A DNA stretch of 64,000 nt, from assembly GCF_024055635.1 (NCBI RefSeq), contig NZ_JAMXMB010000011.1:62001-126000 (forward strand), written 5' to 3'. The notes beneath the pieces were generated by a model that saw only the letters and a program-made list of their open reading frames with translations, searched no databases and was not told where the DNA came from. The position numbers and the translations under genes are program-made. The number at the start of each line of letters is the position of its first letter. The stretch's first letter is position 1. The DNA comes from Microbacterium yannicii. GTDB lineage: Bacteria; Actinomycetota; Actinomycetes; Actinomycetales; Microbacteriaceae. Shown in pieces: positions 1 to 10,236 of the stretch.

Positions 1-1035
1 GTGGGCCGGCTCGTGGCATCCCACATCCTCAGCATGTCGACGCTGGGGCTGCTGGTCGCCGTGGTCGCGATCGTGATCGGTGTCAGCCAGGGCGTCACCT
101 GGCTGCTGTTCGGCTTCGTACCGGCCATCATCGGCTACGGCGCGTACTGGCTGCGCTCGATCGTCCGATCGCTGCGGTACGCGATCGCGCCGACGCCCGA
201 CGGCGTGCGCATCACGTTCGGCCTGTTCACCACCATCACCGAGATCGTGCCGCCCGGGCGCGTGCACGCGGTCGAGGTGACGCAGCCGATCCTCTGGCGC
301 CCCGCCGGCTGGTGGACCGTCCGCATCAACCGCCTCACCGGTCGCAGCGTCGCCGACAGCAGCACCGATCAGTTCACGACCGCCCTGCCCGTCGGCACCG
401 CCGCCGACGTCGAGCGGGTGCTGCGGCTGCTGCAGCCCGCTCTGCCCGACGGCGAGCGGGCTCTCGTCGTGCAGCAGGGCATGTTCGGGCCGGGGGAGGG
501 CGACACCTTCACGAACACGCCGAAGCGCGCGTGGTGGATCCGGCCCCTGTCGTATCGCCGGAACGGATTCCGGCTCACCGGCGACGTCCTGCTGATGCGG
601 CGCGGCGTCGTGTGGCGCAAGCTGGTGATCCTGCCGCTCGCACGCCTGCAGAGCCTCGGGCTGTACCAGGGCCCGCTCGACCGGGCGTCGGGTGTGACCA
701 ACGTGCGCGCGCACGTGGTGACCGGCCCGGTATCGCCGTTCCTGGCGGCGGTCGACCGCGACAGCGCGCTCGAGCTCTTCGACGATGTCGCGCGCGGTGC
801 GGTGCGCGAAGCGCTCGCCGACCGCACGCATCGGTGGGCGCAGGAGGCGACGGATGCCGCAGCCGTCGCACCCGCCGGATCCACCGCAGCGGACGACGCC
901 GGCGACGTTCCGTCTCGCTTCGGTCCCTCGACGTCCGAACCTCCGGTTGCGGTGGTCGAGCGGGCGAGCGCCGGCGAGCGAGACGACACCCGCCGAGCCT
1001 CCGAAGGCACGCCGAGCGAGGAGGACCGCACATGA
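1..1035 (+). CDS. PH-domain (bPH2/YdbT-like) membrane protein, 5'-truncated by the window edge
   Basis: The reading frame is open from base 1 and runs for 344 codons. Two hydrophobic stretches (about residues 10-30 and 33-50) are followed by two PH-like segments (about 55-145 and 165-270), the layout of the C-terminal part of YdbT-type proteins. Full-length relatives are near 490 residues with three such domains, so the N-terminus probably lies upstream; the GTG at base 1 need not be the start. The last 55 residues are low-complexity, and their DNA (about 905-1000) resembles the palindromic repeat family found elsewhere in the window, suggesting a repeat-derived tail. It precedes the next gene with a 4-bp overlap. 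Its biochemical role is unknown; a membrane-associated role is inferred. Confidence 0.75.
   Translation: MGRLVASHILSMSTLGLLVAVVAIVIGVSQGVTWLLFGFVPAIIGYGAYWLRSIVRSLRYAIAPTPDGVRITFGLFTTITEIVPPGRVHAVEVTQPILWRPAGWWTVRINRLTGRSVADSSTDQFTTALPVGTAADVERVLRLLQPALPDGERALVVQQGMFGPGEGDTFTNTPKRAWWIRPLSYRRNGFRLTGDVLLMRRGVVWRKLVILPLARLQSLGLYQGPLDRASGVTNVRAHVVTGPVSPFLAAVDRDSALELFDDVARGAVREALADRTHRWAQEATDAAAVAPAGSTAADDAGDVPSRFGPSTSEPPVAVVERASAGERDDTRRASEGTPSEEDRT
905..1000. repeat. REP-like palindromic repeat inside the 3' end of the PH-domain gene
   Basis: The segment carries GTCTCGCTTCGGTCCCTCGA and, in opposite orientation, GGTCGAGCGGGCGAGCG followed by GAGCGAGACG. These are variants of the TCTCGCTTCGCTCGCTCAACGACC family at 19,898-20,110 and 22,287-22,405. 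It is translated as an A/P/S/E/R-rich tail. Confidence 0.5.
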
Positions 1036-1745
1036 CCCGTGACGGGCGACTCGGAGTCGGGATCATCGGGGCCGGCCGTGTCGGGCCGGTGCTCGGTGCC
1101 GCGCTCGGCGGTGCCGGTCACGCGCTGGTCGGGATCACGCAGGGCTCCGACCCGGAACGGGTGCAGGCGATCCTGCCGGGAGTGCCGGTGCTGGACGCGA
1201 CGGAGGTCGCACGGCGGAGCGAGCTGGTGATCGTCGCCGTGCCCCACGACCAGCTCGAGGGACTCGTGGCGGGTCTCGCCGAGGTCGGCGCCTGGCAGCC
1301 CGGACAGCTCGTGCTGCACACGGATCCGGCCTGGGGCGCCGGCATCCTGTCCCCTGCGGTCGCCAAGGGAGTCATTCCGCTCGCCGTCCATCCCGCGATC
1401 GAGTTCAGCGGCACATCGATGGATCTGCGGGCGCTCGCGAGCGCCTACGCCGCGGTCACCGCGCCCGGGCCGGTGCTCCCGATCGCGCAGGCCCTCGCGG
1501 TGGAGCTCGGCTGCGAGCCGGTCGTCGTCGAGGAATCTGCCCGGCCGGCGTACGGCGAGGCCATCGCGACGGCGCGCGTCTTCTCGCGGTCGATCGTGCA
1601 CCAGGCGGCGGCGCTCCTCGCCGAGGCGGGGGTGCCGTACCCGGGGTCGTTCCTCTCCGCCCTGGCGCACACCACGCTCGATCACGCGCTCGCCGAGGCT
1701 GGCTCTGGTCCGGTGAGCGGTGAGCCCCCCGCTACGATCCAATGA
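1032..1745 (+). CDS. Rossmann-like and DUF2520 domain protein
   Basis: This 237-residue protein starts with a classic nucleotide-binding turn, GIIGAGRVGPVLG (about residues 8-20), followed by a Rossmann half that resembles ketopantoate/6-phosphogluconate dehydrogenase N-domains. The C-terminal half matches the helical DUF2520 layout. The ATG overlaps the preceding stop by 4 bp, and its own stop (TGA 1743-1745) overlaps the ATG of panC, so the two are translationally coupled. Genes of this family often sit directly before panC in actinobacteria, so a role in pantoate supply or a linked reduction is a reasonable inference. The substrate is not visible from sequence. Confidence 0.85.
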   Translation: MTRDGRLGVGIIGAGRVGPVLGAALGGAGHALVGITQGSDPERVQAILPGVPVLDATEVARRSELVIVAVPHDQLEGLVAGLAEVGAWQPGQLVLHTDPAWGAGILSPAVAKGVIPLAVHPAIEFSGTSMDLRALASAYAAVTAPGPVLPIAQALAVELGCEPVVVEESARPAYGEAIATARVFSRSIVHQAAALLAEAGVPYPGSFLSALAHTTLDHALAEAGSGPVSGEPPATIQ

Positions 1746-2590
1746 TGATCAGCACCATCGACGGGCTCCGTGCTCGGCTCGCCGAGGTCCGCGCGACGGC
1801 ACCCGAGGCACGTGTCGCCCTCATCTCGACGATCGGCTCCCTGCACGACGGTCACATCGACCTCGTGCACCGGGCACGTGAGCTCGCCGACATCGTGGTC
1901 GTCTCGGTGTTCGTCAATCCGCTGCGCTTCGCCTCGCCGGCCGACTTCGCCGCGTATCCCCGCACCCCCGACGAGGACGCCCGGCTGCTCGAATCCCTCG
2001 GGGTCGACGTCGTCTTCGCGCCGGAGACGAAGGAGCTGCTGCCCGACGGCTCGGCGACGACGAAGGTCACGGCCGGCGACCTCGGCCTACGCTATGAAGG
2101 ACGCTCGCGCCCGTTCTACTTCGACGGCCTCCTCACCGTCGAGGCGAAGCTGTTGCACCTCGTCCGGCCCGACGTCGCCGTCTACGGCGAGCGCGACCGG
2201 CAGCGCGTCTTCCTCGTGCGGCGCATGGTCCGTGACCTGTTCTTCGACGTCGAGGTGGCGACGGTGGAGACGGTACGCGGCGACGACGGCCTGCCGATCT
2301 CGACCCGCGTCGGGATGCTCGAGGACCGCGACCTCGCCGCGGCGGCCCTCCTTCCGGCGGCCCTGGATGCCGCCGCCGCCAACGCCGACCGCGGCATCGA
2401 CGCGTGCATCGCCGCGGCCCAGTCCGCGCTCATGGGCGAGCCGCGCATCCGCCTGGAGTACCTGAGCGTCGTCGACCCGACGACGTTCCTTCCGGTCGAC
2501 GAGGGCAGCACCGGTCCGGCACTCGCCCTCATCGCCGCGACGGTGGCAGGTCACCGCCTCATCGACAACGCCGAGATCTACCTCGGCTGA
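1742..2590 (+). CDS. panC: Divergent pantoate-beta-alanine ligase (PanC-like)
   Basis: The 282-residue protein has the length and order of PanC motifs: LHDGH (H35, H38), VSVFVNP (55-60), YPRTPDED, VYGERDRQR (147-155) and STR (187-189). PanC condenses ATP-activated pantoate with beta-alanine in CoA biosynthesis. Several canonical active-site positions differ: S29/I31 replace Pro/Met of PTMGALHEGH, R62 replaces the Gln of NPxQF, R151 replaces the Lys of GEKD, and R155 replaces the second Gln of QQ. In M. tuberculosis PanC both of those glutamines hold pantoate. Both His residues and the Asp are kept. It is translationally coupled to the upstream DUF2520 gene. It may be a divergent true PanC or a paralogue with another acid substrate. 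Confidence 0.8.
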   Translation: MMISTIDGLRARLAEVRATAPEARVALISTIGSLHDGHIDLVHRARELADIVVVSVFVNPLRFASPADFAAYPRTPDEDARLLESLGVDVVFAPETKELLPDGSATTKVTAGDLGLRYEGRSRPFYFDGLLTVEAKLLHLVRPDVAVYGERDRQRVFLVRRMVRDLFFDVEVATVETVRGDDGLPISTRVGMLEDRDLAAAALLPAALDAAAANADRGIDACIAAAQSALMGEPRIRLEYLSVVDPTTFLPVDEGSTGPALALIAATVAGHRLIDNAEIYLG

Positions 2591-2681
2591 GGGTGCCGCG
2601 ACGCCGGCGGGGGCCGGCAACGCAGGCCGCGGCATCCGCTCACCGGCAGAGCTGCTCGGCAAGGCCGGAGACGCCCGCCGA

Positions 2682-2687
2682 TAGAAT
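2682..2687 (+). promoter_or_regulatory. Possible -10 box of lysS
   Basis: TAGAAT lies about 75 bp before the lysS start in the panC-lysS gap. I do not see a convincing -35, so this is tentative. Confidence 0.3.
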
Positions 2688-2763
2688 GGCGAGTCCGTGC
2701 TGCGCGGAGCATCCCCCACGGAGCACCTGCCGCAGCGCACATGCCATTCAAGGAGCCCATCCC

Positions 2764-4287
<1,524 letters not shown>

Positions 4288-4318
4288 TTCGGCCGGTCGC
4301 CCGCCGCCGGGCATCGCG

Positions 4319-5716
4319 TCACCGTCCGTTCGCACGCCGGAAGGCCCAGTCGGGCAAGTGCCCGGCACCGACGAACGAGAGCACGATCTGAGACAGACCG
4401 TGTTCGGGCTCGATCTCGCACGCGCGCTCGGCGTAGGCCGCCGCATGGGTCGAGCGTCCGAGTGCCCACGACAGCCAGGCGCACATGGCGAGGGCGCCCG
4501 GCTGCGATGCGCGCGGCGAGAGTGCGGCGGCGTGCCTGGACAGGGCGAGTGCGGCCTCGAGCCGTGAGACCTGCGGCTGCTCGCCCTCGCCCCACATGCG
4601 CATCGCGAGGTGCGCCGGATACTCCTCGCCGGCCTCCCAGCGCAGCTGCGCGTCGAACGCCTCGTCACCCTGCGCGAGGTTGCCGCTCCACTGCACCAGC
4701 GCCACGTCCCGCAGCGCGGGACGTGCGAGGCACCACACCAGAGCGGCCATGCCGTACACGTCCCCGGCTGCGAGCTGTCCTGAGAGAGCGTCTTCGAAGA
4801 ACCGCGGCAGGTCGTCCAGACGGCAGACCGTCGCCAGCGCCTGCGGGTCGACCCGCGATGACGCCTCGCTGTCGGATGCCTCGTGCTCGACGGCGCCTGA
4901 CACCGGAGCCGGGACTGGTCCGAGGTCGCTCGCACGTGTGCGCGGTGAGATGCCGGTGACCGCACCACTCGTCGGCCGGGCGACCGGCCGCGCCACCGGC
5001 CGCCCGAACGAGTCCCGATCGTGGTCCGGCGCCGCGGAAGCCCGTGGTGACGCGGAAGCCGGTGATGACGCGTTGCGCCGCGGTGCAGCGCGGCGCGGCC
5101 GGCGAACAGAACGCCCCGAGCCGCCCGCGGTGCCGCTGTCGGCATCGGGCCCGCACAGCACCGAGACCGCTTCGCCGAGGGCGGTCATCGCCTTCGCCAC
5201 CTGGGCCCGTTCCTCGGCCGAGCATGCGGGCAGCTCGGCGCCGGTGGCCTGGTCGCCGTCCGGCGCGGGGACGTCGTCCGGGCCGACCCAGGTCAACTCG
5301 TCGAGGGGCCGCCCCGCCGCCGGACGGTCCTCGTCCAGGAACGATCCCCACCCGTCGGCGGCGACGCACAGCAGGTCGGTGACGCGCAGGCCGCACGCGT
5401 CCGCGCGGCGCTCGAGCGCAGCGAAGAGCTCGAAGTGCGGCATCCGTCCGTCGTCGTGGAACCGGGCATCCGTATACGCGATCGCGGCGATGGCATCGGC
5501 CTCCGGCAGGCGGCAGGCCATGCCCGTCACGGTCGCCGCGGTGCGGTCGAGGGATTCGCCGTCGCCCTCGGGCAGGTCGAAGCGCATCGCTCCGAGACTG
5601 CTTCCGCCATGAAACGGGATCACCACGAGACTGCGGGTCGGGTGGTATCCCAGCATGCGCGGGACGACGGACAGGAACTGCGCGGCATCCGCGGCTTTGA
5701 CGACGGTGGGGGTCAT
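4319..5716 (-). CDS. DUF4192 domain-containing protein
   Basis: This 465-residue protein begins MTPTVVKAADAAQFLSVVP, and the RMLGYHPTRSLVVIPF stretch that follows is characteristic of the actinobacterial DUF4192 family. The N-terminal half (about 1-180) is the conserved domain. A variable Ala/Pro/Ser/Arg-rich linker follows, and the last 150 residues look helical, with a TPR-like pattern (ALAMCAWLSWALGRSTHAAA). There is no signal peptide or membrane segment. The ATG at 5716 is used because family similarity begins there. Function is unknown; the family is widespread in actinobacteria. It converges with lysS. Confidence 0.85.
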   Translation of the reverse strand: MTPTVVKAADAAQFLSVVPRMLGYHPTRSLVVIPFHGGSSLGAMRFDLPEGDGESLDRTAATVTGMACRLPEADAIAAIAYTDARFHDDGRMPHFELFAALERRADACGLRVTDLLCVAADGWGSFLDEDRPAAGRPLDELTWVGPDDVPAPDGDQATGAELPACSAEERAQVAKAMTALGEAVSVLCGPDADSGTAGGSGRSVRRPRRAAPRRNASSPASASPRASAAPDHDRDSFGRPVARPVARPTSGAVTGISPRTRASDLGPVPAPVSGAVEHEASDSEASSRVDPQALATVCRLDDLPRFFEDALSGQLAAGDVYGMAALVWCLARPALRDVALVQWSGNLAQGDEAFDAQLRWEAGEEYPAHLAMRMWGEGEQPQVSRLEAALALSRHAAALSPRASQPGALAMCAWLSWALGRSTHAAAYAERACEIEPEHGLSQIVLSFVGAGHLPDWAFRRANGR

Positions 5717-5902
5717 GAACGATGAGCCTCGCGGACCATACCGCGGCGCGGGACGTGGATGGGTTCGACTGGGGATGGCTTCGAGAACGGGCCGCGGGAG
5801 CGCATCGGGGGAGGAGCCGGCGACGGCTGTGCACAGGTCGCGCATCGCGCCCATCTCCGCCGGCTGGGGCGGAGCGATACCCGCACCGCGTATCCTGGAG
5901 AC

Positions 5903-6091
5903 ATGGATTACTGGGTCGCGGCGCTGTGGACGCTCCTGCCGACCGTCCTCGTGTCGCTGATCTTCTTCTTCGTGCTGCGCAGCATCGTCCGCGCCGACCG
6001 CACGGAGCGGCGGGTCTACGCGAAGATCCAGGCCGAAGAGCGCGCCAAGCGCGGACTGCCGCCGGTCGCCCCCGGTCCGGCCGACGGCTGA
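5903..6091 (+). CDS. Small single-span membrane protein
   Basis: The 62-residue protein starts MDYWVAALWTLLPTVLVSLI, continues the hydrophobic span to about residue 25, and then has a basic and acidic cytoplasmic tail (RADRTERRVYAKIQAEERAKRG). CTGGAG lies just before the ATG. The composition and N-in-membrane layout look real rather than chance. I do not recognise a family function. It stands between the divergent DUF4192 gene and the cls gene. Confidence 0.7.
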   Translation: MDYWVAALWTLLPTVLVSLIFFFVLRSIVRADRTERRVYAKIQAEERAKRGLPPVAPGPADG

Positions 6092-6268
6092 CGTCCACCC
6101 CCCTCTCACGACCCCACCGCCCTGCGCGCCGGTCTGCTGAGCCGCTGACCGGCCGGCGCCGGCGCGGTCGCGACACCACCGCCTGCGCAGAGGCGTCGGT
6201 CGCCCCCGATAGTGTGAGCAGACCGCCGCCCTTCCGCTCCGTCCGACCCTGTCGAGAGGCACTGCTCG

Positions 6269-7735
6269 ATGATCACCATCACGTTCGATGCGACGTGGTG
6301 GGTGGTGCTCGTCTTCGTCCTCGACCTCGTGATCCGTGTGGCGGCGATCATCATCGTCCCGCGCAACCGGCGCCCGACGGCGGCGATGGCGTGGCTGCTC
6401 GCGATCTACTTCATCCCGATCATCGGGGTGTTCCTGTTCCTGCTGATCGGCAACCCCCGGCTCCCGCGCAAGCGGCGGCGCAAGCAGGAGCGCATCAACG
6501 ACTACATCCACGACACCAGCACGTCGCTCGACTTCGGCACGCTGCGCCCGCACGCCCCGGCCTGGTTCACCTCGCTGGTCACGCTGAACCGCAACCTCGG
6601 TGCCATGCCCCTCGCCGGCGACAACGCCGCGCACCTGATCCCGGACTACCAGGAGAGCCTCGACGCAATGGCCGATGCCATCCGCGAGGCGAAGCGCTAT
6701 GTGCACGTCGAGTTCTACATCCTGCAGACGGATGCCTCGACCGACAACTTCTTCCGCGCGCTCGAGGAGGTCGCGGCCCGCGGTGTGACGGTGCGGGTGC
6801 TCCTCGATCACTGGGCGAACCGTGGCAAGCCGTACTACAAGCGGACGCTCAAGCGCCTCACCGACATGGGCGCGGAGTGGCAGCTGATGCTGCCGGTGCA
6901 GCCGCTGCGCGGCAAGTACCAGCGGCCCGACCTGCGCAATCACCGCAAGCTCCTCGTCGTCGACGGCCGCGTCGCCTTCACCGGGTCGCAGAACGTCACC
7001 GACTCGACCTACAACCTCCGCAAGAACATCAGGCGCGGCCTGCACTGGGTCGACCTGATGGCCCGGATCGAAGGCCCGGTCGTGGCATCCGTCAATGCGG
7101 TGTTCCTGAGCGACTGGTACAGCGAGACCGATGAGGTGCTCACCGACCAGATCGACCTCTTCGACGTGACGAGCGGACCGGGCGACCTCGACTGCCAGAT
7201 CGTCCCGTCGGGACCGGGGTTCGAATTCCAGAACAACCTCAAGCTCTTCGCGGGCCTCCTCTACGCCGCACAGCGCAAGATCATCGTGGTCAGCCCGTAC
7301 TTCGTGCCCGACGAGGCGCTGCTCCTCGCGATCACGACGGCGTGTCAGCGCGGCATCCATGTCGAGCTCTTCGTGTCGGAGGAGGGCGATCAGGCGATCG
7401 TCTACCACGCGCAACGCAGCTACTACGAGGCGCTGCTGCGGGCGGGCGTCAAGATCTGGATGTACAAGAAGCCGTACATCCTGCACACCAAGAGCCTGAC
7501 CATCGACGACGAGGTCGCGATCATCGGCTCGAGCAACATGGACATGCGCTCCTTCGGTCTCAACATGGAGATCTCGCTGTTCGTGCGCGGCGAGGAGTTC
7601 GTGCGCGAGATGCGGACCGTCGAAGACAGGTACCGCTCGCTCAGCCGCGAGCTCACCCTCGCCGAGTGGGAGAAGCAGCCGCTGCGCTCGACCGTGCTCG
7701 ACAACCTCGCCCGGCTCACCTCCGCCCTGCAGTGA
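6269..7735 (+). CDS. cls: Cardiolipin synthase (phospholipase D family)
   Basis: The 488-residue protein has two N-terminal membrane segments (about 8-30 and 38-60) and two PLD catalytic repeats. The HKD motifs are HRKLLVVDGRVAFTGSQN (about residue 226) and HTKSLTIDDEVAIIGSSN (about residue 406). This is the usual architecture of bacterial cardiolipin synthase, which makes cardiolipin from phosphatidylglycerol at the membrane. The RR/KR-rich loop after the second span fits a cytoplasmic catalytic face. It appears monocistronic. Confidence 0.95.
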   Translation: MITITFDATWWVVLVFVLDLVIRVAAIIIVPRNRRPTAAMAWLLAIYFIPIIGVFLFLLIGNPRLPRKRRRKQERINDYIHDTSTSLDFGTLRPHAPAWFTSLVTLNRNLGAMPLAGDNAAHLIPDYQESLDAMADAIREAKRYVHVEFYILQTDASTDNFFRALEEVAARGVTVRVLLDHWANRGKPYYKRTLKRLTDMGAEWQLMLPVQPLRGKYQRPDLRNHRKLLVVDGRVAFTGSQNVTDSTYNLRKNIRRGLHWVDLMARIEGPVVASVNAVFLSDWYSETDEVLTDQIDLFDVTSGPGDLDCQIVPSGPGFEFQNNLKLFAGLLYAAQRKIIVVSPYFVPDEALLLAITTACQRGIHVELFVSEEGDQAIVYHAQRSYYEALLRAGVKIWMYKKPYILHTKSLTIDDEVAIIGSSNMDMRSFGLNMEISLFVRGEEFVREMRTVEDRYRSLSRELTLAEWEKQPLRSTVLDNLARLTSALQ

Positions 7736-7861
7736 GGCGATCTCCCGGCGGATCGTGACCAGTGCGTGACCGTCGTTACTGAGATTTGGGCGCCGGTTAC
7801 GACACCATAGGGATGACGGATGCCGCGGGGGATGGCGTCCGCGAACCGAGGAGGCTCTCGC

Positions 7862-8596
7862 ATGCCCAACCGCTCTCGCTCACTCGCCGTCGCGACAGGC
7901 ATCGTGCTGCTCGCCGCCGGCCTTCTTACCGCCTGTGCCACTCCCGCCGGTTCCGGGGGGACGCCATCCTCGTCCGCCACGACCAAGGGCGACGACGGCA
8001 ACGAGCAGGACGTCAGCGCGGCCTGGCTCGACGGCGGACGCATGGTCGGCATCGTCACGCAGGGCAGTTCCACCTGCGTGCCCACCGCCGAGGAGGCCAC
8101 CTACGCGAACGGCGTGATGAAAGTCACCCTCGTGGAACCCGCCGCCGACACGGCCTGCACGCGCGACCTCGTCCCGCGGGTCTCGCTCGTGGGAACCCCG
8201 AAGGGCGTCGATCCCGCCAAGGGTGTCGAGATCGAGGTGACCGGCGACGGCGGGCAGGGCGACACCGACCTCGACGGCGTCCCGGACCTCGCCACCGGCG
8301 GCGAGACCGACTACCTTCCGAGCGCCGGCTGGACCGACGTCGACGGCCAGTTCGTGATCCTGTCATGGGGCTCGTCGACGTGCGCACCCGTGATCGAGAA
8401 CACCGAGGCGACCAGCGCCAGCGAGGTCACCGTGACCTTCGTGACGCCGCCCGCAAACCAGGTCTGCACGATGGACATGGTGCCGCGCGGCGTCGTCACG
8501 GCGGTGAACGGTCTCGAGGACGAGGACGCCGACACCTTCGCGATCCTGACCGGTGCCGAGTTCGACAACGTCCGCATCCCGATCTACCCGAACTGA
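7862..8596 (+). CDS. Secreted lipoprotein with a duplicated domain
   Basis: Of the in-frame starts I chose the ATG at 7862, because GAGGAG lies about 8 bp before it and it gives a clean lipoprotein signal peptide ending LLTAC with lipobox Cys25. A Ser/Thr/Gly linker follows. The mature part contains two related units, each with a GSSTC-(A/V)P motif, then TVTFV/KVTLV-(T/E)PPA, then C-T-x-D-(L/M)-VPR, about 110 residues apart. Each unit has two Cys that could form a disulfide. The protein is probably anchored on the outer face of the membrane. I do not recognise a named family and its function is unknown. Confidence 0.85.
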   Translation: MPNRSRSLAVATGIVLLAAGLLTACATPAGSGGTPSSSATTKGDDGNEQDVSAAWLDGGRMVGIVTQGSSTCVPTAEEATYANGVMKVTLVEPAADTACTRDLVPRVSLVGTPKGVDPAKGVEIEVTGDGGQGDTDLDGVPDLATGGETDYLPSAGWTDVDGQFVILSWGSSTCAPVIENTEATSASEVTVTFVTPPANQVCTMDMVPRGVVTAVNGLEDEDADTFAILTGAEFDNVRIPIYPN

Positions 8597-8605
8597 CGCG
8601 TGTGA

Positions 8606-8636
8606 TTCCGGATGCCGCGGCCCGCGGCATCCGGAA
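8606..8636 (+). terminator. GC-rich hairpin after the lipoprotein gene
   Basis: TTCCGGATGCCGCGG pairs with CCGCGGCATCCGGAA around a minimal loop, 10 bp after the stop codon. There is no T-run, so it is a likely transcript-end hairpin rather than a classic terminator. Confidence 0.55.
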
Positions 8637-8759
8637 CAGCACGGAGCTCGACCCTCGTTCTCGCGTCGCGAGCGAACGCTGCAGTTTGCTGCGAGCGCGC
8701 CGCCGCCCGATGCGGCTCTCGCCGGAAACTGTCGCGTTCGCGCCGAGCGGATGCCTCGG

Positions 8760-8993
8760 CTACGAGTCCGCGCGCACCAGGAGATCGCCGATCTCGCAGT
8801 CGAGCGCGCGGCAGATCGCCGACAGCGTCGAGTAGCGGATGGCGCGGGCCCGGTCGTTCTTGAGGATCGACAGGTTCACCACCGACACCCCGACCAGCTC
8901 GGACAGGCGGGTCAGCGTCATGCCCCGCTCGAGCAGCAGCTCGTCGAGCCGGCAGTGGACACCCGAGGGCCCCTCGTCGTCGGCCGGGGTCAT
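8760..8993 (-). CDS. XRE-family helix-turn-helix regulator (YozG-like, short)
   Basis: The 77-residue protein is essentially one HTH domain: LDELLLERGMTLTRLSELVG, then VSVVNLSILKNDRARAIRYS, then LSAICRALDCEIGDLLV. Small Cro/CI-like proteins of this kind commonly end operons of DUF2975-type membrane proteins. The start overlaps the stop of the upstream membrane gene by 4 bp, so it is the third gene of a three-gene operon. It probably regulates that operon; tandem repeats in the operon promoter (10,241-10,268) are candidate sites. Confidence 0.88.
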   Translation of the reverse strand: MTPADDEGPSGVHCRLDELLLERGMTLTRLSELVGVSVVNLSILKNDRARAIRYSTLSAICRALDCEIGDLLVRADS

Positions 8994-9598
8994 ACGAGTC
9001 CGTCCGTGTCGCGCTGGAGGCGGATGCCGCGGCGGAACGCGAGCGAGATGAGGCCGAGCACGATCGCGGCGATCCAGATCGGGATGAACGACGCGGTGAT
9101 GGCCCAGGAATCGGGTAGGAATTCGCCGAGGCCTGCGGCGGCGAGGACGCCGTTGCGTCCGAACGTGTCGAGAAAGTAGACCGCCAGCGCCCCGCCCAAC
9201 ATCGTCCAGCTCGCGGCGTCGAGGAGCCGCGGATTGGTCGGGTCGAAGAACCGTCCCCTGAGGAACCGCACCGCCAGCGTTCCGAAGAGCGCGATCACCA
9301 CGAGCCATGCGGCCGCGCTCACGATGATCGACGCGCCGACCGAGAACGTCGAGACGGCGTTGACGCCCACGGCGATCACGTCGCCTTCGGTCACGCGCAC
9401 CGTCGTCACGGGCAGGCCGTCAGCGGGCGCGAAGTCCGCAGGCACCCCGGCGAACGGCACGGGGACCGAGATCCCTTCGAGCGTGAAGGTCTCGAGCCAT
9501 CGGACGACCGATGCCACCACGACGATCGCCGCGACCACGCCGGCGACCACCAGGGTCGAGATGATGTCGTTGCGCTCCTTGGTCGTCGTCTCGGGCAT
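8990..9598 (-). CDS. DUF2975-like four-span membrane protein (second paralogue)
   Basis: The 202-residue protein has about four hydrophobic spans (about 13-36, 88-112, 128-148, 160-185). An extracytoplasmic loop lies between the first two, and the protein ends RRGIRLQRDTDGLV. The C-terminus is nearly the same as that of its upstream neighbour (LQRETEGLV), so the two are paralogues from a local duplication. The start codon shares one base with the neighbour's stop, and the end overlaps the XRE gene by 4 bp. The family is usually linked to a small XRE regulator. Its molecular function is not established. Confidence 0.8.
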   Translation of the reverse strand: MPETTTKERNDIISTLVVAGVVAAIVVVASVVRWLETFTLEGISVPVPFAGVPADFAPADGLPVTTVRVTEGDVIAVGVNAVSTFSVGASIIVSAAAWLVVIALFGTLAVRFLRGRFFDPTNPRLLDAASWTMLGGALAVYFLDTFGRNGVLAAAGLGEFLPDSWAITASFIPIWIAAIVLGLISLAFRRGIRLQRDTDGLV

Positions 9599-10224
9599 CA
9601 GACCAACCCCTCCGTCTCCCGCTGCAGGCGCGTGCCGATCTGGAACGCAGCCGCGACGAGTGCGAGCGCGAAGCTCCAGCCGACGGGTGCGAGGTCGAGC
9701 TGCATCAGGAACATCCAGAAGACGTCGGTGACATCGGGGTTCGTCGCCGTAAGATCCTCGACGAGCATCGCCCGCCCCCACGCCCCCGCGAACTGGCCGA
9801 AGAGTCCACCCGCGATCACGAGGCACGCCACGACACCGATCGCGGCCGGCATCGAGGTGCGGAACGGCCGCGCGCGGATCAGCGAGACGCCGAGCCACCA
9901 CGCCATCGCGCACACGCCGATCGTGGCGAGTGCGGGAAGCGCACCCTCGAGCAGCAACAGCCAGCTCACGCCGGTCGGCAGTGATGCGAAGGTGACGTCG
10001 GCAGAGGTGTACACGGCGGCGGTCACGTCCGTGATCCCGTCGAGGGCCTCGACGTCGCCACCCGTCACCGGCATGGCGACGGTCGGGTCCTCTCCGAAGA
10101 CGCCGATCGCGCGCTGCACGATGGCGACGAGCGCCGCGATCCCGACGCTGACCGCGCCGGTGGCGATCAGTCCCAGAGTGATCCCTTCGGCGAGCGAGAC
10201 GTGTGTCCGCTGTGAGGAGTGCAT
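9598..10224 (-). CDS. DUF2975-like four-span membrane protein (first paralogue)
   Basis: The 208-residue protein has the same four-span plan as the following gene, with spans near residues 15-38, 85-108, 123-145 and 170-195. It ends in a shared cytoplasmic motif, GTRLQRETEGLV. It is the promoter-proximal gene of the membrane/membrane/XRE operon. Its start at 10,224 lies directly beside a promoter-like region with tandem 12-bp repeats, so transcription is probably autoregulated by the XRE protein. The role is unknown. Confidence 0.8.
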   Translation of the reverse strand: MHSSQRTHVSLAEGITLGLIATGAVSVGIAALVAIVQRAIGVFGEDPTVAMPVTGGDVEALDGITDVTAAVYTSADVTFASLPTGVSWLLLLEGALPALATIGVCAMAWWLGVSLIRARPFRTSMPAAIGVVACLVIAGGLFGQFAGAWGRAMLVEDLTATNPDVTDVFWMFLMQLDLAPVGWSFALALVAAAFQIGTRLQRETEGLV

Positions 10225-10236
10225 TGCTCGGCTCCG

